From Hedera helix (lineage: Eukaryota > Streptophyta > Magnoliopsida > Apiales > Araliaceae): DNA of 64,000 bases. Of this stretch, positions 55,020 through 64,000 are shown in pieces. Location of the stretch: the NCBI GenBank assembly GCA_947179155.2, contig OX359264.1, forward strand, positions 47,050,202 to 47,114,201. The letters run 5' to 3'. Position 1 is the stretch's first letter. Each line of letters opens with the position of its first letter. The notes below the pieces were generated by a model. The model searched no databases. It worked only from the letters and a program-made list of their open reading frames with translations, and was not told where the DNA came from. Position numbers and translations under genes: made by a program.

Positions 55020-56130
55020 AAAAATCAGACATTGCCACTGCGTAGACAACCCCAAAATCGGAGAACGGAATAAGCAGTTAATAATGAAAGAGGTCAAGTA
55101 GACCCAATGCAAACATTTGTTAATATATTAGCAGAAGCAATACAAAACTGAACTCCAGCAGTAGGAAGTCCGCCGAAAAATCGATTGGCAAACTTTAAGG
55201 ATTTTAAAATAGTAGGATCATCAGAGTTTTGAGGAATGATAGGTCCGATGAAAGCTCAGACGTGGATGGAAGAGATGGAGAAAGTGTTTGAAGTTGCACG
55301 TGTTGCGGAGGAGTAGAAGACAACATTTTCCACCTTCATGATAAAGGAAGAGGCTAATTATTAGTGGAAGGCTAAAAAAAGTTGAGCAGGAGAAAGAAGT
55401 GTTATATGGACTCGTTTCAAGAAATTGTTCTTTGAAAACTATTTTTCAAATAGTTTGAAAACAAGAATGGAAGTGAAATTTTTGGAACTCAAACAGGGAA
55501 TTATGACAATAACATAATATGCCGCCAAGTTTAATGAACTGGCGAGGTTTGCTCCACATCAAGTGGACACGGAAGAACGAAAGGCAAGAAGGTTTGAACA
55601 AGGATTAAATCCATAGATCTGCAGTGAAGTTTCAGTTCTTCATATTAGCACGTTTTCAACAATGATGGAAAAGGCAATTATAGCAGAAGGTGGGAGTGAC
55701 GCTTTGTCAAAATATAATCAAGAAAGGAAAGGAAAGAAGAGTGAAGAAGGAAATAGGAAAGGTAGTAGCAGAGGTAGTAACGCGTAGAAGCGAAAGTGGA
55801 ACCATAGCAATAGGGAGGATGGACAGGGAAAAATCAAGCGAAAAATAGAAACTTGTGAAAGTTGTGGAAAGAACCACTTGGGAGTGTGTCTAAAAAGGAC
55901 AAATAGTTGTTATAGATATGGAAAATAAGGACACGTTGCTTCGAACTGTCCTAATCCAAGCAAGAGTAAAAAATGTTTTATTTGTGAATGAATGAGTCAT
56001 CCCTTTAAGGACTGCCCAAAGAAGGAAAGCAAGGTTGAAAAGCTGAGTGAATGATAAGAGTCAGAGGTTGGTATCTCGATCAATAATATAATTATTTAGG
56101 TATTAGTTGATTCGGGTTCTATCTGTCTGA
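55020..56130 (+). pseudogene. LARD-B gag and protease start, heavily mutated
   Basis: Plus-strand frame with more than ten stops. Recognisable order: AQTWMEEMEKVFEVARVAEE and EEANY.WKA (Retrotrans_gag start), TRFKKLFFENYFSNSLKTRM, FLELKQGIMT and YAAKFNELARFAPHQVDTEE, a basic linker, then three degraded CCHC knuckles (55849-56030: CESCGKNHLGVC, CYRYGK.GHVASNC and CFICE.MSHPFKDC) and a protease core VLVDSGS at 56100-56120. This is chromovirus-type Gag. Most stops sit where Trp, Gln or Arg codons are expected (TGG, CAG, CAA or CGA changed to stop), the pattern expected from deamination of methylated cytosine. RT, RNase H and integrase are entirely absent. Confidence 0.85.
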
Positions 56131-56370
56131 TGATTTCACTAAATGATTATAATTATTTATAAGAGAATAAGTACCTTAATAATATATAGGTCGCAAGGAA
56201 TTGAATAACACTTGTCTAATATTAAATCGAAGGATTGTGTAAGAAAGATAAAGCATAAGTTGTCCGTAGAATTAATTCAGATATTCGAGAAAAATATACA
56301 AGAAAAGAACAGATTATAAGAAAAGTCTAAGTAACCTTGTAGCGGTAATTCTGGGGACATAATCCTTATA

Positions 56371-56382
56371 AGGAGGGGTGAA
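56371..56382 (+). other. polypurine tract of LARD-B with pol-tail relic
   Basis: AGGAGGGGTGAA precedes the right LTR. Upstream CTGGGGACATAATCCTTATA (56351-56370) corresponds to the chromovirus pol tail, as in LARD-A. Confidence 0.85.
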
Positions 56383-57386
56383 TGTAGTAACCTAAAAAAT
56401 TACAAACTAATTGTTTTTTAAATTTATTTATTCATGATAAAAGATGATATATGAAGTATGTGTTTATGATGTATGACGAGATGTAGTAAGTTAGTTAATT
56501 AAATTTATTTGAATTAACTAAAGAAGAAAAAAAAATACAAGAGAAGCTTATGTGATGAAAACACAAAACTTGAATGTTGGCCTTGAATGACAAATAAAAA
56601 GATATATAGTGAACAAGTAAATTACTTGTATGATTAATGAGAATGAAAAAATAAATGACTTATTAAAGATATCTCAATGCGAGAATAATTGTATGTGTTA
56701 GAGTAACTATATTATAAACCCAAGTTGATGATAAGAGGAAGTTAATTAAATTTAATCAAGTCGAAGTACTTGTATTAATGTGATTTAGGGTTTCAAAAAA
56801 TCAGCACTACCGCGGCGGCAGTGCCGCCGCAGCGGTAGGTTTCACCGCCGCCGCGGTGAAACTCCCTGGAATTTGAAAATTAGAACTACCGCCGCAGCGC
56901 CGTAGTGGTGGTACAAACTGTTTGAAAATTTATGATATCAAATTGAGGTACTAGTATGTATGAGCGTTAGGATGTTAATAAAATAAACCCAAGATATATT
57001 AAGTGTTAGTGTTTTGCAGACTAACTTAATTAAGTAGTCCAATGGACTTATAAATAACAAGTTCAATTGGATTATGTAATTAAACTATTGTGTTTATTTA
57101 ATGAGCCCAATATAGTAGCCTTATAGGATTTAATTAATGAACCATATATAAAATATATGGTGAGTCCAAATTAATTTAAACTGGCCCAATAGTTATTTTT
57201 ATTTCAAGTGTTATAGTTAGTCCAATTGATTTAATTGTGGGGAGTCCAAGTGTGATGACTTAAATGAATTAATATAGTAGCCCAAATGAATTAAATGGTT
57301 GAGCCCAAACAATGGTAATTCAAAGTCCAATAGAATTAATTTAAATGACCAAAATGGAGCCCAATACATAGTCAAAAGGATGGTCA

Positions 57387-57453
<67 letters not shown>

Positions 57454-60400
57454 ATTATATAAGATAAAAGAAAAAGAAAAAATGGAAAAGAATAGTTCAA
57501 ATGGCTGGTTGGGAGAGTGCCCCATTTGTGGTGCCTTGTTTGATTTTGGTTGAGTATTTTACACTTCATGTAATGCTTCACTCTTTGGCCAAAATGAAAT
57601 CCAAGCAAAGATCAAATCAAATGTGTCATTCAAGTGATCAATCAATCAAATAGTAAGCCTAGTTTAGTGTCTAATTTTACCAGTGTTAGTTGATTAGAAG
57701 CTCTAAGAAACCTTATAGAAGTTCTATAAATAAAACCATCAACAAGTCTTGAAAAGGTTGTTGGTTCATTTGTTAGTTTTCTAAGTATTGTAGAGAAAGA
57801 GTTCTAGAGAAAAGCTAGAACATTTGTAAGAGTTCTTGAGAGTAAAACACTTTGAGTGTTAATAAATGTGAGCTAGTGATCTAGAGGTTCATTCAGGAAG
57901 GGAGAGGAGATCTAGCACGAAAAAGTGTTCAAGATCCATAAGGTTAAAAAGTTTTCTTATCTTAAAACTTTAGTTCATAAGTTGTAGATTATTGTTGTAG
58001 TATGTTTTGCCATGTGGTTGTGCAAGAATCTATGTGAAGAAGATCTATGGTTAAATATGCTAGATAGGTATTCTAACATGTGTTATATGTAAATTGATGG
58101 AAGAAAATGTCATATGATAATATTTAATTTTAAAACCCTAGTTAGATGTCTAGGTTGATTATGCGTGACTTATGATATATAAGTTGTTTATGTGATTTTT
58201 GTATCTTGTATGTTAGTTGGGTTAGTTTCGATCGTAACAAAACTTGAATCATCAAAAACAAAGTTAAAACGAAGAAGTTGTGTAATTTTTGGTAGAAGAG
58301 GTCATTTGAAAATCCTAGATGGTTCGATCTTAAATTCCGTGTCAAAACATTTTCAAATATGTGATTGAACCATGAAATATTATAAAACAAGAAGTTAAGA
58401 AGATAACAACATTGAGTTGGTGTCATTTGAATGTGTAAATTTTATTTTATTCAAGTTTGAACTAATAAAACCAAGGATTTGTGATGTTAGTTTTTATCTT
58501 GTCCTTGTGAGCAGTTTTGAGTCCAGTTCTATTTAGAATTTGGATTTTTGATCTAAAGAGAAGTTATAGAGGAGGAAATTATGATGAGAATGGACTCAAG
58601 AATCATCCTAATATATTTTGAAATAAAGAAGTTATAACAGTTTTAGTGAAGGAGGGTCAGGCAGTTCTTTAATTAGGATTTTTGAAATTTTGTACCAACG
58701 CCGTAGCGGTGGAAACCACCTCTGCAGTGGTCAAACACACTGCTAGAAACATGTATTGCTGTCCGAGTCGGGTCGGGTCGGTCCGAGTCGAGTTTTCTTT
58801 AGAAAATTAAGTTGAAATAAGTGTAAAATGAAGGTGTTTGTCTAATAAACCAGTATATTTATAGTCTATGAGTAACCAATTGGTAGTTAAATATTTAAAA
58901 TAAAAATTAAGGTTAATACAATTAAAAAGTTAACTATTTGTATAGTTTAAAGATTATTAAAATATTGTTAAAGGATTAATAATATTAGTAGGTAACTAAA
59001 AAGTTATTAAATGATTAATAACATTAGTAAAGGATTAAAAGGTTATTAAATGAGTAATCACATTAGTACATGAGGAAAATGTTATTAAATAATTAATGAT
59101 ATTAACCAATGATTAAAATATTATTAAATGGTTAATAATATTAGTAAATGATTAAAATATATTAAATGGTTAATATTATTAATAAATGATTAAAATATGA
59201 TTAAATAATTAATAATCTTAGTAAGAAATTAAAATATTATTAAATAGTTAATAATATTAATAAGTAATTAAAATATTATTAAATGGTTAATAATATTAAT
59301 AAGTGATTAAAATCTTATTAAATGGTTAATAATATTAATAAGTGAATAGAATATTATTAAATAATTAATAATATTAAAATATTATTAAAGGATTAATAAT
59401 ATTATTAAGAGGGCAAAATATTATTAAATTGTTAATAATATTTCTAAATGATTAAGATATTATGTGATTGGAAATAGTATAAGACATTATTTAATTATTA
59501 ATAATGTTAATAAATGTTTGAAATAATTAAGAGATTCAGAGGATTATTAGATGATTAATAATATTGATGATTAAATAAAATATTATTGAAATAATATTCG
59601 TAAATTGTTAAAATATTATTAAACAATTAATAATATTTATTTGTGGGTATTATATTATCAAATGTGATAATAGTATGATGTGATTAAGTGATAGTTATGT
59701 GATTAAAATATTATTAAAGATTAATAATATTATTAAGTGTTTTAAGGTTATGATTAAGTGTCAGATGATTTAAGACATATATGGTAAGGTTATTAATGTA
59801 AAATAAACATGTATGTGATATGCTAATTGGAAGATCAATATTGTTGAATGTTAGGTCATCCAAATGAAGTTATTTTAAGTTGAATAGCAGTAGTCAGCGG
59901 AACAGACAAGTTCTCTGAACCTTAACTTGTGTTTATTTGGCAAGTTATTCTGAAACTCAAACTTGTTTCATATACTTGTTTTTATTATGATAAGTATCTA
60001 GAAGTTGAAATTGTTTCGAAATGCATGATGAAATAATTATTAAAAATTATTTCACATCTATGTTATTATTGATAATCGCATTTATGTGCATTTGCATGAC
60101 TGATCACATTATGAATTATTTAAAGAGAAATATCTATTTTATTTGTTTCAGCTATATATTGCATGAGTTATTCTGACTGTTCTTATTATGAACTGTTTAA
60201 AGAGAAAGATCTAAGCCAATTGTTCGGCTAGATCATGTATGTGTTAAATTCACAAATCTGAATATTGTTGAAGCTAGTCCAAACCATATTATTGTGGGGC
60301 AGAATCTGATGGGAAACGCTGAAATGAACAAATCATTATAAGATGATAAAATTACGGTCGGATGGATTAATCCCGATCAAAACGAAATTGGATAGTTATA

Positions 60401-61020
60401 ATGAGCACAATATAAATGTACGATAGGTTGATCACCTAGAGTACCCATCTTCGGATATTACAATTAAAATAGTTGTTAATATTCAAAACGAAATGACAGT
60501 CTTATGTCTACAGGGTATTATAAATACTAAAAACGTATGTTCACGGTTTTATGACCTTTTAACATGAAGAAACAGTATGTTAAATCAATTAAAAGTAGTT
60601 ATTCAAAGTTGCTTGTCTTCGCAATTATTGTATATTGTTGAAGTTCTAAGAGTTAATTCTTTTTCATTCATGATATATCATTTATTGTGTATTTAAACTT
60701 GCTGAGCAAAGTAATTGCTCACCCTTGCTATATCATGAACTATTTTTCAGTTAAGCCGAATGATCTAAGGAGTGCAAAGGCAAAGAAAATGTGAACGAGT
60801 AGAAGTAATTAGTTTTTATTTTATGTTGTAAACCTTTTGTATTATAAGGTAATGGTGATGTATTAAGGTTAGTGGAACCTGGGATTGATGGTACATTTTG
60901 TAATGAATTGATGTATATTTTTCGCGAGTTATTGAAGATTTAGTTTTTGGATATTTGTCAAGTGATGAATAGTGAGCACCGAACTCGAGGTTCGAGGGAC
61001 CCGGATTTGGGGGCGTCACA
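56383..61020 (+). repeat. LARD-B right LTR (4638 bp)
   Basis: Same internal order as the left LTR: GC cluster 56806-56912, (TA)n 57389-57448, GC satellite 58690-58735, AT array 58930-59740, stem-loop near 60700-60720. Ends GGCGTCACA at 61020. About 28 bp longer than the left copy, mostly from indels in repeats. Confidence 0.92.
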
Positions 61021-61025
61021 ATATC

Positions 61026-61320
61026 AATGTTGGAACTCATCCAAATGACTAATTTATTAGGATACAAAAGATGATGACGAAGATGATGATACACCTTTGT
61101 ATTCAATATATGATGCCAAATTACACAGAGAGGATCCAACTTAACCAAAGTTTGAGGTAGGGATGTTCAAAGATAACACAACTTTTAAGGTAACTGTGAA
61201 GTGGCACTTAATTGCAAAAATCATCTAGAGAATTATCTAATTCATCTTAAGATGGGTGTCAATGAGTTTCAAATTACTGAAGTAAAAAAGCATCAACTAA
61301 ATATGTCTTCTCACAAAGTT
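61026..61320 (+). pseudogene. Mutator-like transposase N-terminal fragment, broken
   Basis: Plus-strand frame from about 61068: an acidic run DDDEDDD, then PLYSIYDAKLHREDPT, a stop, PKFEVGMFKDNTTFKVTVKW and HLIAKII. The F-x-V-G-M-x-F-x-x-x-x-x-F-x-x-A/T-V motif is the start of the zinc-binding MuDR domain of plant Mutator-like transposases. At least two stops, and similarity ends by about 61250. The upstream part may be the sequence just left of LARD-B (47800-47861), so LARD-B probably landed in an already decaying MULE. The DDE catalytic domain is not present in the window. Confidence 0.5.
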
Positions 61321-61325
61321 TATAG

Positions 61326-62765
61326 TGTTACGTCCCTAAATTCGGGCTAATACACCCGATTTGAGTTGCCAAAAAAATAAAACTCACATGATTATAATTA
61401 TTACACTATCATGAATAACACGGTAACACACTCACTATGTCCTCACTACAATTATTGGCACACTATTTTATAATTCGATGAGGACCTCTATAACTACTAA
61501 GTCAGACCATTACTCCATTTCACTGCATTTTATGCTAGCCGCAACTATATTCTTATTTTATGCAAGAAGTGAGGAAAACAAATAGCGAACTCAAATAGTT
61601 AGTAAATGATATCATGACTAAGATAATGGAATAAAAAAAATTATATATAACCTTCAACATTAACAAAATTAGAGATTTAAAAAATGCTAGATATCATAAG
61701 TCTTTAACAAATAATTGCAATGAAATAAATAATCTATCAGAAGAGTAAAATAAACAACATTGTCTAATATCTTCTTAAATTTTAAAATTCATCATTTGGA
61801 CTCCATCATTGATAGCACCAATGGTACAGTTATTCTTTGTGTCCAAACCAATGAGAACTTTCACCACTTGCTTTTACCACACACTCTAAAGACATTAACC
61901 ACAATTTGGGTGATGGTTAATACAAACAACAATTATACAACGAATCAACAAAATTCTAATAATAATAAAATAAATAATAAACAATCGAGATTTGTAATTT
62001 ATTTATGTTTAAGGAATAATTTAATTTATTCATAGTCCAATAATGTCCAAATTGTCAAAATGATGTTCAGAATATCGGAATGTGTCCAAGTCCAAGGATA
62101 ATGTCCAAGATTCACACGAAAAAAGTTTAACGGTAAAATTTATGATACAAAAATATTTGACTGTCTAAAATGTTCACAAGTCAAAAAGAATGTTCAAGTT
62201 CAAAATATTCACAGTTTAATTAAAAAGTTCAAAGTCTAATATGTTCACAGTCCAAAAGTTCACAGTTTAAATATAATAGTTAGAATTTAATAAGAAGGTT
62301 TAGGTAAAAATATATTAGACGAAACACAAACTATATAAATTTTTTAATAAAATAATATTTAAGGAATTGTCACCGTTTAGTGTTAAGGGTTGTAGAAACG
62401 AATATAATTTCTTACCATAGTAAGTTTAACATTTTAAAAATATGAAAGAAAATGATATCCCTTGCCTAAATACGTGAATAGATTCTATTTTTATATAGTT
62501 GATCAATCTAAACAATTCTTGCATTCTTACTAATGTTTACCAGCACTCAAAGTATCTTTAGCGCACTTAGAGAAAAACTCACACTAAGCTAAGAGGTGGG
62601 AAGAGAATAAAATAAGTAAGGTAGTTACGCCAACTCCTTATGTCAAACCCCCCTTTATAGTCAAAACTTAATCAATATCTATCACACATGTAAACTTTTT
62701 ACTTTACAAGTTTCAAATTTATATGGTAACCTTAAAATCTATCACAATAATTTTAGTATAGTAAC
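61326..62765 (-). repeat. diverged chromovirus-type LTR, left part
   Basis: Starts TGTTACGTCCCTAAATTCGG on the plus strand. Collinear with 18989-20600 through scattered matches: GAGCTCAAATAG/GAACTCAAATAG, GACTAAGATAA, CTTACCATARTAAGTTTAA, ATGATATCCCTT, AGTTGATCAAYCTA, TTTAGCRCACTTARAGA and a TATA context near 62655. Because its element-3' end faces the Mutator fragment and no primer site is present, it is a solo LTR or the 3' LTR of an element to the right. It is interrupted at 62766 and resumes at 63977. Confidence 0.75.
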
Positions 62766-63976
62766 TGATAAATACATTTTATATACATTTAATTCCTCCA
62801 AAAAATTAGATTTATTAGCGTAATTTTATATTTATTTTTTATCTTAATTAGATTTATTTTTGTGTACAGGTTTTGAAAATTTAAAAGCCCAAATGGTAGA
62901 TTCAATCAAGCCCAAGAAAATAAAAATATGTAGAGTTAGTATTATAGTAGTACTCTATTATAAAGCTAAGGGAAGACAAGTCAAGGAGAATTAAAAAACC
63001 AAGTCTTTAACTATTGAAGGTAACTACATGATAGGTGATAGAAGGGAGTCATCAACCAAGCAATCACGGAGCAACACAGGAGGAAAAATATATATATCAC
63101 AACAATACAACAAAGCAAGAACAAAGAAAAAGACCAACCAAGCAATGCACGAAAACTGAGGAAGAGCTTGGTGGCATAAGCAGGAGGAAGAAAAGAAATA
63201 AGTAGCAGGAGTTTAGCATGATTCATTTTAACCTATCAGCAACACAGTAGCAGCAACGCGTCACGTGGAACAAGCAAAGTAGCTGTGTTTAATTATGATG
63301 GGTTATCACTTAATCTCAGCTTTTGTTAATAAGTTTATGATGTGTTGCTAAATTATTTTCTGAGGTGTAGGATGAAACATTATTAATTATATAATGTTCT
63401 GAAATTTATTATAAATTCTCAAATTGGTTTTAATGTTAATAATTTTTATTTATTTGGTTGATTTAAATTAAATTGTTTCATTCCTAATATCATATATTTT
63501 GAATAATTTCAATTAGTTTAATTTAATCCGGGTTGCAATTTAAAATTTAAATTAAGAACATATAATGCTTTGGTCTTATATATTTAAACCTTGAAAATAA
63601 GAATTTACAAAATAAATATTTTTATGAACTTAAATGAATAATCTTGAGAACGCATTAAATTAATTTTCAAATTGCTATTCCGAATTGATAATAAATAGTA
63701 AGATATACATAATTAATATTGTGGATTCTAAACCTTAGAATTTTCTCTCATTGATTAGAAGTTTAGTTATTTATTAGTCTTGATTTTCATTATATTTAGT
63801 TTTTAGTTATAATTAATTCAAAAATCATATTTCATTAACTAGATTAGAATTGAGTATAATTTATATCTAATTAATAATTCTATAATTCTCATGGGATCGA
63901 CCTCATACTTTGCATAAAACTATTTTACAATAGATTCTTGTGCTTGTGAGTATTTTTACAAAATTTAAGCACAACA
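62766..63976 (+). mobile_element. Athila-type solo LTR (about 1211 bp) inside the chromovirus-type LTR
   Basis: Starts TGATAAATAC and ends AAGCACAACA, flanked by GTAAC and ATAAC (one change). The end region CATGGGATCGACCTCATACT...TGTGCTTGTGAG resembles the end of the Gag-only element LTR (GTGGGATCGACTCTTACTTG...GGGTGCTCGCGA), so it belongs to the same broad group. No TGGCGCC primer site follows; instead the host LTR resumes with ACATTTCAAGATTA, matching about 20615-20630. That supports a solo LTR. Confidence 0.65.
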
Positions 63977-64000
63977 ATAACACATTTCAAGATTACCTTT
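63977..64000 (-). repeat. diverged chromovirus-type LTR, continuation to window edge
   Basis: The last bases (ACATTTCAAGATTACC) match the chromovirus LTR at about 20615 (ATATTTCAAGATAATG). Too short to stand alone; the call rests on collinearity with 61326-62765. Confidence 0.5.

Larger units (their letters stand above)
47867..61020 (+). mobile_element. LARD-B: large non-autonomous LTR element with ruined gag-protease (13,154 bp)
   Basis: LTRs are 47867-52476 (4610 bp) and 56383-61020 (4638 bp), TGTAGTAACC...GGCGTCACA (left copy ends CATA). Primer site at 52480-52491, polypurine tract at 56371-56382. Flanks ATATT (47862-47866) and ATATC (61021-61025) form a target duplication with one change. 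The 3.9-kb centre holds a gag and the start of protease, both full of stops, then jumps to a pol-end relic. LTR divergence is about 5-6% in the first 430 bp by eye, so it is much older than LARD-A. The two share leader sequence and a chromovirus-type polypurine context but not LTR ends. Confidence 0.9.

Noticed and set aside
60816..61148. 110-residue minus-strand frame across the LARD-B right border
   Set aside because: It spans an LTR end and the unrelated Mutator fragment, so it cannot be one gene.
63011..63226. 71-residue Leu/Phe-rich minus-strand frame that looks like a membrane protein
   Set aside because: Antisense of purine-rich sequence inside the Athila-type solo LTR; hydrophobicity is a composition effect.

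Overview
The window looks like repeat-dense nuclear DNA of a flowering plant, probably a eudicot and probably pericentromeric or other heterochromatin. It is AT-rich. Almost all of it can be assigned to LTR retrotransposons of plant lineages: Ty1/copia, Ty3/gypsy Tekay-like chromovirus, Tat and Athila, plus two large non-autonomous derivatives. I see no intact cellular gene, no rRNA or tRNA gene and no CRISPR array. The only clean long reading frame that matches its element's expected product is a 382-residue Gag-like frame at 40278-41426.

Layout, left to right. (1) 1-2945: partial copia element, minus strand, inserted in the 3' LTR of (2) a Tekay-like chromovirus, minus strand, 2946-21849. 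Its gag-protease-RT-RNase H-integrase-chromodomain polyprotein is full of stops. (3) 5214-15963: a young non-autonomous element (LARD-A) with two 4422-bp LTRs and a 1.9-kb non-coding centre, inserted in the chromovirus RNase H region with a perfect TAGTG target duplication. (4) 21850-22795: unassigned flanking DNA. (5) 22796-47378: an old, internally deleted Tat element, minus strand, interrupted by (6) a solo LTR of the chromovirus family at 25292-28584 and (7) a complete Athila element at 28787-46186 with target duplication CGAAC. The Athila is itself interrupted in gag by (8) a young Gag-only element at 38517-44464 with target duplication ATCAG, plus strand. (9) 47379-47866: unassigned DNA with a 61-bp hairpin MITE. 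(10) 47867-61020: a second large non-autonomous element (LARD-B) with 4.6-kb LTRs and a ruined gag-protease. (11) 61026-61325: remnant of a Mutator-like transposase. (12) 61326-64000: a diverged chromovirus-type LTR, itself split by an Athila-type solo LTR at 62766-63976.

The nesting is three levels deep (Gag-only element in Athila in Tat in host DNA), and LTR divergence agrees with the order. LARD-A LTRs differ at about 11 sites in 4422 bp and the Gag-only LTRs at about 6 sites plus one 10-bp indel, whereas Athila LTRs differ by about 4-5%, LARD-B by about 5%, and Tat by more. These are counts by eye. The two intact-looking recent movers encode no enzymes, so they must have been mobilised by proteins from elsewhere.

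Points of most interest: LARD-A and LARD-B share a conserved non-coding leader and the last bases of a chromovirus pol beside their polypurine tracts, so they look like parallel deletion derivatives of one lineage. Several unrelated families each carry a private GC-rich or palindromic motif cluster in the LTR, and in Athila and copia the same motif recurs in the internal region. The Gag-only element has kept an open frame through recent transposition although its Gag lacks the capsid-like half.
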